A DNA stretch of 6,787 bases from Victivallales bacterium (GCA_028691155.1 JAQUZV010000125.1:1-6787); one strand, 5' to 3'. Shown: positions 1-6,173, counted from the first letter of the stretch. The notes: generated by a model not told the origin, from the letters alone. Numbers and translations: made by a program.

Positions 1-195
1 CGGACGATTCACCGCCGGTGACGCATCCTCCGATCGGTTCCGCCGGCAACTGACCGGATCGTGGTGCGGTCGGTGGTGGAAGAGGTGATATCCCGTTGCA
101 CCGGGGCGACGGCGTTGATGCCGGGGCATTTCTTCTGCCCGGGAGGGCAGGGAAAAAGGGCAAACCTGGAAGCCATGTCGGCCGTAGTTGCCGGA
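1..195. other. Region downstream of ftsI with no confident gene
   Basis: This stretch follows the ftsI stop on the minus strand, where the next dcw gene (usually murE) would be expected, but no recognisable MurE start is present. The minus frame whose codons have their lowest base at positions 2, 5, 8 and so on is open from about 315 to the window edge. Another minus frame is open from 377 to a stop at 9. Neither gives a protein I recognise. A 6-bp GC-rich inverted repeat (135-140 with 145-150, 4-nt loop) lies here, without a T-run on either side. The region may be spacer, or part of an ftsI tail whose frame is misread. Confidence 0.4.
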
Positions 196-2127
196 TCAAT
201 GCCGATTGGGATTGTAAACTCCGTCCCAACGACTTCTGGCGGCGGACCGGGAGGTCCGGGGCGGTTCCCGGGATGATCTTGCCGGGGCCGCGGCGGATGG
301 GGGCGGCGTGACGGTACTACTACTACTACGATCCGCCCGGCGGCGGGAAGCGATTTCCGGTTCCGGAACTTCTTCATCCGGCGGAATATTGAGATATTTC
401 AGCGTTCGTTCTCCGATGCTGCGGAACAACGGGCCGCAGACGGTCCCGCCGTAATGGGCATTTTGGGGTTCGTCGGCGGTTACCAGCAGGCCAAAGCGCG
501 GATTGTCGGCGGGAACGAAGCCGATGAAAGTGGCGAAGAATTTGGTATGGGAATAAGCGCCGTTGAGGAATTTTTGCGACGTTCCGGTTTTTCCGGCCAC
601 TTCATAGCCGGTGATGGCGGCCTTGGTGGCGGTTCCGCCTTTGCGGGTTACCATCTTCATCATGGCAATAATCTTGCGTTGTGTCTCGGGATGTTTGAAG
701 ACGAAAAGCGGTTTTTTGACCGGGTATTTCATGGTCATTCCGGTTTCCGGGTGTTCGATGCGGTCGACCAAGCGGATGTCCACCAGTTTGCCGCCGTTGG
801 CGAGCGCACAGTAGGCGCGAACCAGCTGTACCGGCGAACATGAAATGCCCTGGCCGATGGGAAAGCGGGTGATGGAAAGAGTATCCCAGCGCTTGAGGGG
901 GCGGAACTGGCCTCGGATTTCCGGTTTCATCGGAATGCCGGTGTGTTGTCCGAAGCCGAAAGTACGCAAGGTTCGATAGAGCAGCGGTTCGCCCATCTTC
1001 AGGGCGATTTTGGCGGTGCCGATATTGCTGGATTTCTGAATGATGCCGGCGACGGTAAGTTTTTCCAGCGGATGGGAGTCGCGCAGAATTTTGCCGCCGT
1101 AGGACCAGTGGCCGCCTTCGCAGTCGAATATGGTGTTGGGGGTGACGACCCCGGCGTCGATGGCGCCGGAGATGGCGATCGGCTTCATGGCCGAGCCGGG
1201 TTCGAACACGTCTTCGGTAATCCGGCAGCGCCAGGCGCTGGGATTCATGGTGGTGCGTTCGTTCGGGTTGAAGGTCGGGCGTTGGGCGATAGCCATGATA
1301 TTGCCCGTGGTCGGTTCGGCCATGATGGCGTAGGCGGCGCGCGGATGCCATTGTTGCATGAATTTATCCAGTTCCTCTTCCATGATCGCCTGAATCGGTT
1401 CACGGACCGTCAGGTAGATATTGATGCCGTCCGTGCCCTTGGGATCGTCGGGGAGGGTCAGCGGGGCGCCGTCGAGGGCGCGTTCGTAAACATCTTTGGT
1501 TTTGGTCGGGGAAATGACGGTGTTGAATGATTTTTCGATGCCGAGGACGGCAATGATTTTGTCGCGGTCGATATTGGTAAAGCCGAGAATGTTGGCCAGC
1601 AGTTCGTTTTTGGGGTAATAGCGTTTGGAGTTTTCCTGAAAATAGATGCCTTTGATTTTGGCCTGATGCAATGCCTCCTGCAGCCGTTCTGATTGCGGCA
1701 GGGGGACTTCTTTGGCCAGCAGGGCGTAACGGCGGGGAAGGTCCCGGACGGAACCGTCGGGCATTTTCCGCCGGCGGGTTTTTTTCATCAGGTCGTGATA
1801 CAATTCGGATGGGGACAGTCCGAGCGGGGCGGCCAGCAGCCGGACGATCTTTTCACAATCGGCGCTGTCGCCGCACACGGACGGATCGGCAATTATGGTG
1901 GAACAGGGCACATTCCCCACCAGCAGATTGCCGCTGTAGTCATAAATCTCTCCGCGTTTGCCCTGGGTTTTGACTACGGCCGTGTATTGCTTCTTGGCCC
2001 GGGCGAACAATTCGTCATGCCGGGTGATTTGAACATGATACAGCCGCATGAACACCAGTGCGAACAGGAACAGAGCGAAAACGGCGAAGAGCTTGATTCT
2101 GGTGGCAATAGTATTGTTACGAATCAC
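196..2127 (-). CDS. ftsI: FtsI-type class B penicillin-binding protein (septal transpeptidase)
   Basis: This is a monofunctional D,D-transpeptidase that cross-links septal peptidoglycan, anchored in the inner membrane with its catalytic domain in the periplasm. The 643-residue product has a short basic N-terminus and one membrane segment (about residues 11-30). A PBP-dimer domain (about 50-220) follows, then a transpeptidase domain (about 260-575). The three active-site motifs are present: SAMK at 312-315 (nucleophile S312), SSN at 366-368 and KTGT at 513-516. The start is GTG, fixed by a GGAG motif five bases upstream. The gene lies 15 bases after ftsL and is presumably co-transcribed with it. 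The catalytic domain ends near residue 580. The last 55 or so residues are a low-complexity Ser/Arg/Pro tail starting at a serine run, and its reading frame is doubtful. In a dcw cluster directly after ftsL, FtsI is much more likely than the elongation enzyme PBP2 or the sporulation protein SpoVD. Confidence 0.93.
   Translation of the reverse strand: MIRNNTIATRIKLFAVFALFLFALVFMRLYHVQITRHDELFARAKKQYTAVVKTQGKRGEIYDYSGNLLVGNVPCSTIIADPSVCGDSADCEKIVRLLAAPLGLSPSELYHDLMKKTRRRKMPDGSVRDLPRRYALLAKEVPLPQSERLQEALHQAKIKGIYFQENSKRYYPKNELLANILGFTNIDRDKIIAVLGIEKSFNTVISPTKTKDVYERALDGAPLTLPDDPKGTDGINIYLTVREPIQAIMEEELDKFMQQWHPRAAYAIMAEPTTGNIMAIAQRPTFNPNERTTMNPSAWRCRITEDVFEPGSAMKPIAISGAIDAGVVTPNTIFDCEGGHWSYGGKILRDSHPLEKLTVAGIIQKSSNIGTAKIALKMGEPLLYRTLRTFGFGQHTGIPMKPEIRGQFRPLKRWDTLSITRFPIGQGISCSPVQLVRAYCALANGGKLVDIRLVDRIEHPETGMTMKYPVKKPLFVFKHPETQRKIIAMMKMVTRKGGTATKAAITGYEVAGKTGTSQKFLNGAYSHTKFFATFIGFVPADNPRFGLLVTADEPQNAHYGGTVCGPLFRSIGERTLKYLNIPPDEEVPEPEIASRRRADRSSSSTVTPPPSAAAPARSSREPPRTSRSAARSRWDGVYNPNRH
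315..329. repeat. Trinucleotide microsatellite (TAC)5 in the ftsI tail
   Basis: There are five tandem TAC units on the plus strand, equal to GTA/AGT repeats on the coding strand. In the ftsI frame they encode a run of four serines (residues 601-604) at the point where the conserved transpeptidase domain has ended and the low-complexity tail begins. Changes in whole units would vary serine number without shifting the frame. Confidence 0.8.
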
Positions 2128-2132
2128 GTCTG

Positions 2133-2136
2133 CTCC
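2133..2136 (-). promoter_or_regulatory. Ribosome binding site that decides the ftsI GTG start
   Basis: The minus strand reads GGAG followed by five bases and then GTG at 2127-2125. No in-frame ATG precedes residue 27, which lies at the end of the membrane segment. The GTG with this GGAG is therefore the only start that keeps the whole membrane anchor. Confidence 0.7.
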
Positions 2137-2142
2137 AGTACC

Positions 2143-2556
2143 TTACCTTTGCGATACCATCATTTTTCCCGTTTGCCGGAACAGTTCCGCCGGCGACTTG
2201 CTGCTGCGGTCGATGACTACCACTTTGACCTGGCCGGGTTCCGGATAGGTCAGCGGCAGTTTGTAGGCCGCAATTTTTTTCCGAATATAATTCCAGCGGC
2301 AAAGATTCTCTTTTTTCAGTTTCAGGTGTTCCAATTCGCGGTCGTAACGATGGATTTTCCGTTTCAGATTCTCGGCATTACGGCTCAGACTGCCGATATC
2401 GTCCCGAAGCGAAATCCGGTAGTTGACGATGAAAAACAGTACGGCCCCCATGGCCAGAAGGTGGAAAATTATCGGCAACCCGGAACCGTTGCCTTGTCGG
2501 CCGGAAGAACGCCGGGTCTTCTTTTGGGTTTTGACTTCCCTGGCCTGCAAATTCAT
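2143..2556 (-). CDS. ftsL: FtsL-like divisome protein
   Basis: This small bitopic membrane protein is expected to join the FtsQ-FtsL-FtsB scaffold that activates FtsW-FtsI at the septum. The 137 residues show a basic cytoplasmic N-terminus (about 1-26, rich in Lys and Arg) and one hydrophobic segment (about 27-47). A charged heptad-like stretch (about 50-90) follows, consistent with a periplasmic coiled coil. FtsL is poorly conserved in sequence, so the assignment rests mainly on this architecture and on its position between rsmH and ftsI, where ftsL normally sits. The ATG at 2556 overlaps the stop of an upstream 16-codon frame as ATGA. A GGAG lies 12 bases upstream, a rather wide spacing, so translation may be coupled. 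It ends with TAA 15 bases before ftsI. The roughly 45 residues after the coiled coil are longer than in E. coli FtsL (121 residues in all). Confidence 0.8.
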   Translation of the reverse strand: MNLQAREVKTQKKTRRSSGRQGNGSGLPIIFHLLAMGAVLFFIVNYRISLRDDIGSLSRNAENLKRKIHRYDRELEHLKLKKENLCRWNYIRKKIAAYKLPLTYPEPGQVKVVVIDRSSKSPAELFRQTGKMMVSQR

Positions 2557-2603
2557 TTTTTCATAAACTCCATTATCTGTCGATGCTCGATCGACCGCTT
2601 CAT
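2553..2603 (-). CDS. Possible 16-residue bridging micro-ORF between rsmH and ftsL
   Basis: The minus strand holds an ATG whose last two bases begin the rsmH TGA stop (ATGA overlap). Its own TGA overlaps the ftsL ATG in the same way. The peptide would be MKRSIEHRQIMEFMKK. It has no Shine-Dalgarno motif of its own, so ribosomes ending on rsmH would have to restart on it and then pass to ftsL. I recognise no family. The likely role, if any, is translational coupling and not a functional peptide. The exact 4-base overlaps at both ends are what make it worth listing; it could be chance. Confidence 0.3.
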   Translation of the reverse strand: MKRSIEHRQIMEFMKK

Positions 2604-3583
2604 ATTTTTACCGCGATACGGAGCTTGGCGCATGCCGACCGCGGATTTTCCGCTACTTCATCTGCCGCTGCCGTCAGCGGCTTCTTCGTTACCAACTGCA
2701 ATCGGGCCCGATGATGGCAGATGCATACCGGGCATCCCGGCGGGCAAATGCATGACGTCGCTTCCGTGCGGAATTTGTTCTTGACGATCCGGTCTTCCAG
2801 TGAATGGAAACTGATCACCGCCAGAATTCCACCCGGACTCAGCAGTTCCACCGCCGCTTCCAGTCCCCGGGACAGTTCGCCGAGTTCGTCATTCACGGCG
2901 ATGCGCAAAGCCTGAAAGCAGAGCGTCGGCGCCGGCGGCGCACCCTTGCGGCTGCGTCCCAGAATCCGGGCGCAAAGTTCAGCCAGCTCTTTCGTACTGC
3001 TCCAGGGCTGCTGTTCCCGTCGTTCCACCACGGCCCGGGCCAATTTCTCATATTTCCTGATCTCCCCGTATTCGCGGAATATCCGCGCCAGTTCCTCCAG
3101 TGAACTATGATTGAGAATCCGACTGGCAGTTACCGGGGAGCGACGATCCATCCGCATGTCCAGCGGGGCGTCTTCCCGAAAGGAAAAACCCCGGCTGAAA
3201 TCATCCAGTTGCGGCGACGATACGCCGATATCCAGAAGAATCGCATCGGCCGTGTCCCACCCGACTTCGGCCGCAAGATCCTTCAGGTCGCCGTAGTTGC
3301 CGCGGACCAGACGGATACGCTCCGCGGCAAATGACAATACATCCGCCGCGCGCTCCAGCGCATCGCCGTCCCGGTCAATCCCCAGTAACTCCGCCTGCCG
3401 GTTACTACGCAATATCAAAGAACTGTGTCCGCCGCACCTGAGGGTGCCGTCAATCAGCCGGAGTGGTCGTTCCGGGGTCGCGATATATTTGACCACTTCC
3501 CGGTAAAGCACCGGGCAATGGCCGAAACGGTCGCGACCGCCGCGGAATCCGTCCGCCGTATTATCCGTCTGAAATAGCGTCAC
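2600..3583 (-). CDS. rsmH: 16S rRNA (cytosine-1402-N4)-methyltransferase RsmH
   Basis: The enzyme uses SAM to methylate N4 of C1402 in 16S rRNA, in the decoding centre of the small subunit; it was formerly called MraW. From the GTG start the product is 327 residues, close to the 313 of E. coli. Visible family motifs are LIDGTLRCGGHS (about 43-54, SAM-binding motif I), LLGIDRD, LLDIGVSSPQLDDFSRGFSF with the following DMRMD, AVISFHSLEDRIVK, and a Cys-rich stretch near the C-terminus. The frame is open upstream to an ATG at 3712, but that would place 43 unconserved residues inside mraZ. GTG at 3583-3581 forms a GTGA overlap with the mraZ stop and is the better start. Motif I departs from the usual DGTxGxGGHS: the first of its glycines is arginine here. 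All other motifs look intact, so I expect an active enzyme. Confidence 0.95.
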   Translation of the reverse strand: MTLFQTDNTADGFRGGRDRFGHCPVLYREVVKYIATPERPLRLIDGTLRCGGHSSLILRSNRQAELLGIDRDGDALERAADVLSFAAERIRLVRGNYGDLKDLAAEVGWDTADAILLDIGVSSPQLDDFSRGFSFREDAPLDMRMDRRSPVTASRILNHSSLEELARIFREYGEIRKYEKLARAVVERREQQPWSSTKELAELCARILGRSRKGAPPAPTLCFQALRIAVNDELGELSRGLEAAVELLSPGGILAVISFHSLEDRIVKNKFRTEATSCICPPGCPVCICHHRARLQLVTKKPLTAAADEVAENPRSACAKLRIAVKI

Positions 3584-4071
3584 TCTTGCAATTTTTCCAT
3601 GGTTTCCTGAAACATGTTCATAAAGCCGTCCGGGCTTTCTCCGATCCGTTGCAGTTCGTCCAGACCGCCTTCCGCGCCGTCCTGATGTCGGTTCCAGTGT
3701 TCCGGATTCCACATCTGGATGGAGGTGAAGGCTCCGACCAGAATCGCCTGCTCCGAGATGCCGTAGGGATCGAGCAGTTTCTGGGAAACTTTAATCCGGC
3801 CCTGCTTGTCGCAGGTGCACTCCTGTACTCTGGCGCCGATCTGCGCCAAGGCCAGCTGTGCTTTGCGATTGGCGAAAGACACCTTTTGAGCCTTCTTCAG
3901 AAATTCCCGAAACGATGCGAACGGGATCAGCATCAGGGCATCCCGGCCCGGCAACATGATGAAACGGGATTCCTCCTGCTTGCTGCGCCATTCACTGGGA
4001 ATGGCGATGCGCCGCTGACTGTCCAGCGTATGGGTGAATTCTCCAAAATAATAATTTTCGCCGTCGAACAT
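3580..4071 (-). CDS. mraZ: Transcriptional regulator MraZ
   Basis: MraZ is an AbrB-like DNA-binding protein that forms ring oligomers and regulates its own dcw operon from repeats in the promoter. The 163-residue product shows two copies of the MraZ/AbrB fold. The first is marked by LDSQRRIAIPSEWR (about 17-30) and the second by CDKQGRIKVSQKLLDPYGI. The second copy keeps the DxxGR signature; in the first, glycine is replaced by arginine (DSQRR). The start is the only ATG at the head of the conserved N-terminus. The Shine-Dalgarno motif is weak (GGAA about 10 bases upstream). Its TGA overlaps the rsmH GTG. The protein is slightly longer than the usual 140-155 residues because of a charged C-terminal tail. 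Upstream lies a consensus-like promoter carrying 10-bp-spaced repeats, which supports autoregulation. Confidence 0.95.
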   Translation of the reverse strand: MFDGENYYFGEFTHTLDSQRRIAIPSEWRSKQEESRFIMLPGRDALMLIPFASFREFLKKAQKVSFANRKAQLALAQIGARVQECTCDKQGRIKVSQKLLDPYGISEQAILVGAFTSIQMWNPEHWNRHQDGAEGGLDELQRIGESPDGFMNMFQETMEKLQE

Positions 4072-4090
4072 GATGCCGATTCCAAGTTTG

Positions 4091-4150
4091 CACCTATAAT
4101 CCCCTAATCGTCCCTATATACACCTATTTTACCATATTTGCCCTTTTAGT
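4091..4150 (-). promoter_or_regulatory. Array of 10-bp-phased repeats, predicted MraZ operator
   Basis: On the minus strand, four direct copies of TAGG(T/G)(G/A) followed by four bases lie in exact 10-bp register: TAGGTGTATA, TAGGGACGAT, TAGGGGATTA, TAGGTGCAAA (4127 down to 4088, overlapping the -10). Two weaker G-runs continue upstream at spacings of 9 and 10 bases (ATGGTA, AAAGGG, up to about 4147). E. coli MraZ is known to bind TGGG-type direct repeats at 10-bp spacing just upstream of mraZ, and the pattern here is the same with TAGG in place of TGGG. The array overlaps the -10 element and the predicted transcription start, so binding should block RNA polymerase. Confidence 0.85.
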
Positions 4151-4153
4151 CAA
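4126..4153 (-). promoter_or_regulatory. Promoter of the mraZ-rsmH-ftsL-ftsI operon
   Basis: The minus strand has TTGACT (4153-4148), a 16-base spacer and TAAAAT (4131-4126), with TG one base before the -10, as in extended -10 promoters. Transcription would start near 4119, giving a leader of about 47 bases before the mraZ ATG. The MraZ-like repeats begin in the spacer and run through the start point. Confidence 0.75.
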
Positions 4154-4264
4154 CCCCTGCGGCGGGAAAAAAACGTAATTATTTTGGTAATGGCGGTACG
4201 GTCTGTCCGCCGGTGGGAGCCGGTGGCGTCAATGGCATGCCGGTGAGAAATGGCGATGCGTTAT

Positions 4265-4280
4265 CATGGTGGTAACCATG
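4265..4280. repeat. Short inverted repeat downstream of the phosphoesterase gene
   Basis: CATGGT and ACCATG form a perfect 6-bp inverted repeat around GGTA, about 35 bases after the phosphoesterase stop on the minus strand. No T-run follows directly, so it is not a canonical terminator. It may be a weak hairpin or chance. No better terminator is visible between this gene and the mraZ promoter. Confidence 0.3.
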
Positions 4281-4314
4281 GAGATAGCAATGTCAGGCGC
4301 GATGGGGACCTTTG

Positions 4315-5241
4315 TTATGGGGTGGCCGGTTGGGGGCCGGCATGGAGGGTCAGCAGAATTATTTCGGGGGGACAGTTGAACCGCAACGGCAGCGCACTGC
4401 AGCCGGCTCCGGTACAGGTACATCCCAGCAGGTGATGGTATTGCCATAAGCCGCGGACCAGACGATGCGACGCACTGGTTTGGGTGAGGACCGGAATGCC
4501 GTACGGAAGACAGAGCTGGCCGCCGTGGGTATGACCGCAGAGATAAAGGGAAAATCCGGCTGCCGCCGCTTCCCGGTACAGATCGGGAGAGTGGGAGAGC
4601 AGAATTTTGCAGGCGGGTTCGGGAATGTTTTCCCGGGCCTGGTTCAGGTCGTGCGCGGCATAGTAATTGCTGTCGTCGATGCCGCAGATGTAAAGCCGGG
4701 CGCCGTTCCGCTCGATGACCCGGTGATCGTTGATGAGCATTTCCACCCCGGCTGCTTCCAGTTCCAAACCCAATTCATATTCGTCGTGATTGCCCAGAAT
4801 GCCGATGACCCGGCTTTTGGCGCGAAGAACGGGGAGCAGTCGGGCCAGCAAACCGGCGGCGGTTACCGGGCTGCCGTGATCGTAAAAACGGTAGTCGCCG
4901 CCCAACAGACACAGATCGTAATCGGTACGGCGGGCCAGGTCGGCGATTTTTTCCGCCAGTTCGGGAATGCTTTCAATATGAATGTCACTGGCAAACAGGA
5001 GCCGAAAACCCTCGAACGGCGCCGGCAGATCGGGCAGGGTGACGGCATAGGAAGTCAACCGCAGTGCGGCGGCGTTGTGTTGTCCCCGCCGCCACAGTCC
5101 CAGCAGCCGGATGCCCCATTTGACCAGCAGGATCAGGAAGGTCAGGTGGATGAAGTGGAATTTGCTGGTACCGCGCTGGGTGAAGAAATGCATTTTTCGC
5201 TGCAGTTCCATCAAACGGCGATTTTTGGGTATTGCTCTCAT
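4315..5241 (-). CDS. Membrane-anchored metallophosphoesterase (YkuE/YaeI/LpxG-like)
   Basis: This calcineurin-like phosphoesterase has a two-metal active site. The 308 residues carry the full motif set: D-x-H in SDIH (85-88), GGD (114-116), GNHD (150-153), the histidine of LSHSPD (217) and GHTHGGQ (236-242). A hydrophobic segment at about 30-48 follows a basic N-terminus, so the catalytic domain is probably membrane-attached. The C-terminal LPLRFNCPPEI stretch is typical of the YkuE/YaeI group. Substrate cannot be read from the sequence. Relatives include cell-wall-associated YkuE and chlamydial LpxG, which hydrolyses UDP-2,3-diacylglucosamine in lipid A synthesis. The ATG at 5241 has a weak GAAGAG eight bases upstream and a stronger AGGAGGA about 16 bases away. 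In-frame ATGs at residues 11 and 17 are alternatives. The gene lies 176 bases after the methyltransferase and has its own promoter. Confidence 0.88.
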   Translation of the reverse strand: MRAIPKNRRLMELQRKMHFFTQRGTSKFHFIHLTFLILLVKWGIRLLGLWRRGQHNAAALRLTSYAVTLPDLPAPFEGFRLLFASDIHIESIPELAEKIADLARRTDYDLCLLGGDYRFYDHGSPVTAAGLLARLLPVLRAKSRVIGILGNHDEYELGLELEAAGVEMLINDHRVIERNGARLYICGIDDSNYYAAHDLNQARENIPEPACKILLSHSPDLYREAAAAGFSLYLCGHTHGGQLCLPYGIPVLTQTSASHRLVRGLWQYHHLLGCTCTGAGCSALPLRFNCPPEIILLTLHAGPQPATP

Positions 5242-5379
5242 GGTGAATACTCTTCACTCCTCCTGCGGGCAGCGCATATGGCGGCGGAGGCGGCTGGTAA
5301 TTTATTGCGGCCGTTTCCGGCATGTCCCCGCCCGGTCCGCCCGGTTCCGGATGTCCTTTGGCTGTCGCCCGCTACGGAT

Positions 5380-5408
5380 ATTATAGACAAGGCGGGGAGA
5401 ATTTGCAA
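5380..5408 (-). promoter_or_regulatory. Predicted promoter of the metallophosphoesterase gene
   Basis: The minus strand reads TTGCAA (5408-5403), a 17-base spacer and a perfect TATAAT (5385-5380). Transcription would start near 5373 and leave a leader of about 130 bases before the ATG at 5241. The -35 lies just beyond the methyltransferase stop, so the phosphoesterase can be transcribed on its own. Confidence 0.7.
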
Positions 5409-5417
5409 GTATCGATA

Positions 5418-5993
5418 TTACTTGTGACAACGGTAGACGACGGCCGGAGGGATGTTGCGCCAGATAATCGGGGTCCGGTGCACGGTGGTGAAACGGCGGT
5501 CCAGATTGCGGCGGAAAATATGGGCGGTCGGCAACGCCAACCCCTGAATATAGGCAAAAGTGGTGAAGACGCCGCGCGGTGCCAGCGAATGGATGATTTC
5601 CGTCAGCAGGCAGTTCTGCAGTTCGGCGCCGAAAGAGGCCCACGGTAGACCGGAAATAATGATATCGGCCTCATGCAGGCCTTCGTTCGCCAGGATGGAA
5701 CGCAGATTGGCGGCGCTGTCGTTAATGATTTTTATGTCGTTGAAACGTTTGCTGAACTCTTCGCAAATCTGGGGATTGAGCTCCACGGCCAGAAATTTGG
5801 TTTCGGGAGTGATCTTCCTGATGATGTGGCGGGTAATGGCTCCGGTGCCCGGACCGAGTTCGACGATCCGTCGTGCCGTTTTGATGCCGATACCTGCCGT
5901 CATGGCGTTGGAGAGATGGCGCGAGCTGGGTAATATCGCTCCGGTTATCCGGGGATTACGCAGAAACTCTTTAAACATCACTGATTTTATCAC
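5418..5993 (-). CDS. PmtA-like SAM-dependent methyltransferase (phospholipid N-methyltransferase family)
   Basis: This is a class I SAM-dependent methyltransferase. From the GTG start it has 191 residues with the family start FKEFLRNPRITGAILPSS. SAM-binding motif I is VELGPGTGA (about 44-52). The acidic end of the next strand follows in AVELNP (E at about 71), and motif IV is SGLPWASF (about 114-121). The FLRNP head and SGLP motif match the PmtA and rRNA-dimethylase-like group, whose characterised members methylate phosphatidylethanolamine at the membrane. Substrate here is inferred, not shown. The frame extends to an ATG at 6065, but the predicted promoter covers that codon, so a later start is needed. 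GTG at 5993 has GGGAAG five bases upstream; ATG at 5978 is the other choice. Divergent from the P-type ATPase gene. Confidence 0.8.
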   Translation of the reverse strand: MIKSVMFKEFLRNPRITGAILPSSRHLSNAMTAGIGIKTARRIVELGPGTGAITRHIIRKITPETKFLAVELNPQICEEFSKRFNDIKIINDSAANLRSILANEGLHEADIIISGLPWASFGAELQNCLLTEIIHSLAPRGVFTTFAYIQGLALPTAHIFRRNLDRRFTTVHRTPIIWRNIPPAVVYRCHK

Positions 5994-5998
5994 AATAT

Positions 5999-6004
5999 CT
6001 TCCC
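5999..6004 (-). promoter_or_regulatory. Ribosome binding site favouring a GTG start for the methyltransferase
   Basis: GGGAAG on the minus strand is followed by five bases and GTG (5993-5991). The competing ATG codons at 6065 and 5978 have no comparable motif. Confidence 0.45.
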
Positions 6005-6055
6005 GATTATGTTCCGTGTGCCGTTGCCCTTGAGAATAAGGCGATGCGACCCCGA

Positions 6056-6084
6056 AATCTAGCATGTCGGATCGTTAACGTCAA
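6056..6084 (-). promoter_or_regulatory. Predicted promoter of the methyltransferase gene
   Basis: The minus strand has TTGACG (6084-6079), a 17-base spacer and TAGATT (6061-6056). Transcription would begin near 6049, downstream of the ATG at 6065. This argues for the GTG at 5993 or the ATG at 5978 as the real start. Confidence 0.6.
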
Positions 6085-6173
6085 GTTGTCGTTACGGAAA
6101 AATAACATCATTCCCCGGCCAACGCCGTTTTTCCCGCCGGTTGCTGTTGCTTCCCCGCAATTATGTGGCCTTC

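Noticed and set aside
135..150. CTGCCC/GGGCAG hairpin as a terminator after ftsI.
   Set aside because: There is no T-run on either strand and the loop context is not that of an intrinsic terminator. A dcw cluster is also expected to continue here.
196..377. A PASTA domain at the FtsI C-terminus, as found in PBP2x and SpoVD.
   Set aside because: None of the three frames shows the PASTA pattern of conserved VPDVxG-type starts. The tail is low-complexity Ser/Arg/Pro.
602..1351. Open frame of 249 codons on the minus strand inside ftsI.
   Set aside because: It is an out-of-frame reading of the transpeptidase domain, very rich in Arg and His.
1693..2784. Open frame of 363 codons on the plus strand.
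   Set aside because: It lies antisense to the well-supported ftsI, ftsL and rsmH genes, has low-complexity composition and no recognisable motif. Long antisense frames are expected in GC-rich codons.
4165..4214. GGCGG/CCGCC hairpin and seven-T tract on the minus strand as a terminator for the phosphoesterase gene.
   Set aside because: The T-tract is more than 15 bases from the stem, and the stem is only 5 bp with a 10-base loop.
4985..5323. Minus-strand frame starting in the phosphoesterase leader (MPETAAINYQ) that could be a leader peptide.
   Set aside because: It continues out of frame far into the phosphoesterase gene, and its proline-rich start looks like translated GC-rich leader. No leader-peptide signature such as a codon run with an attenuator is present.
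4465..5427. Open frame of 320 codons on the plus strand.
   Set aside because: It is antisense to the metallophosphoesterase, which has all its catalytic motifs. The antisense product is Gly/Gln-rich with no domain.
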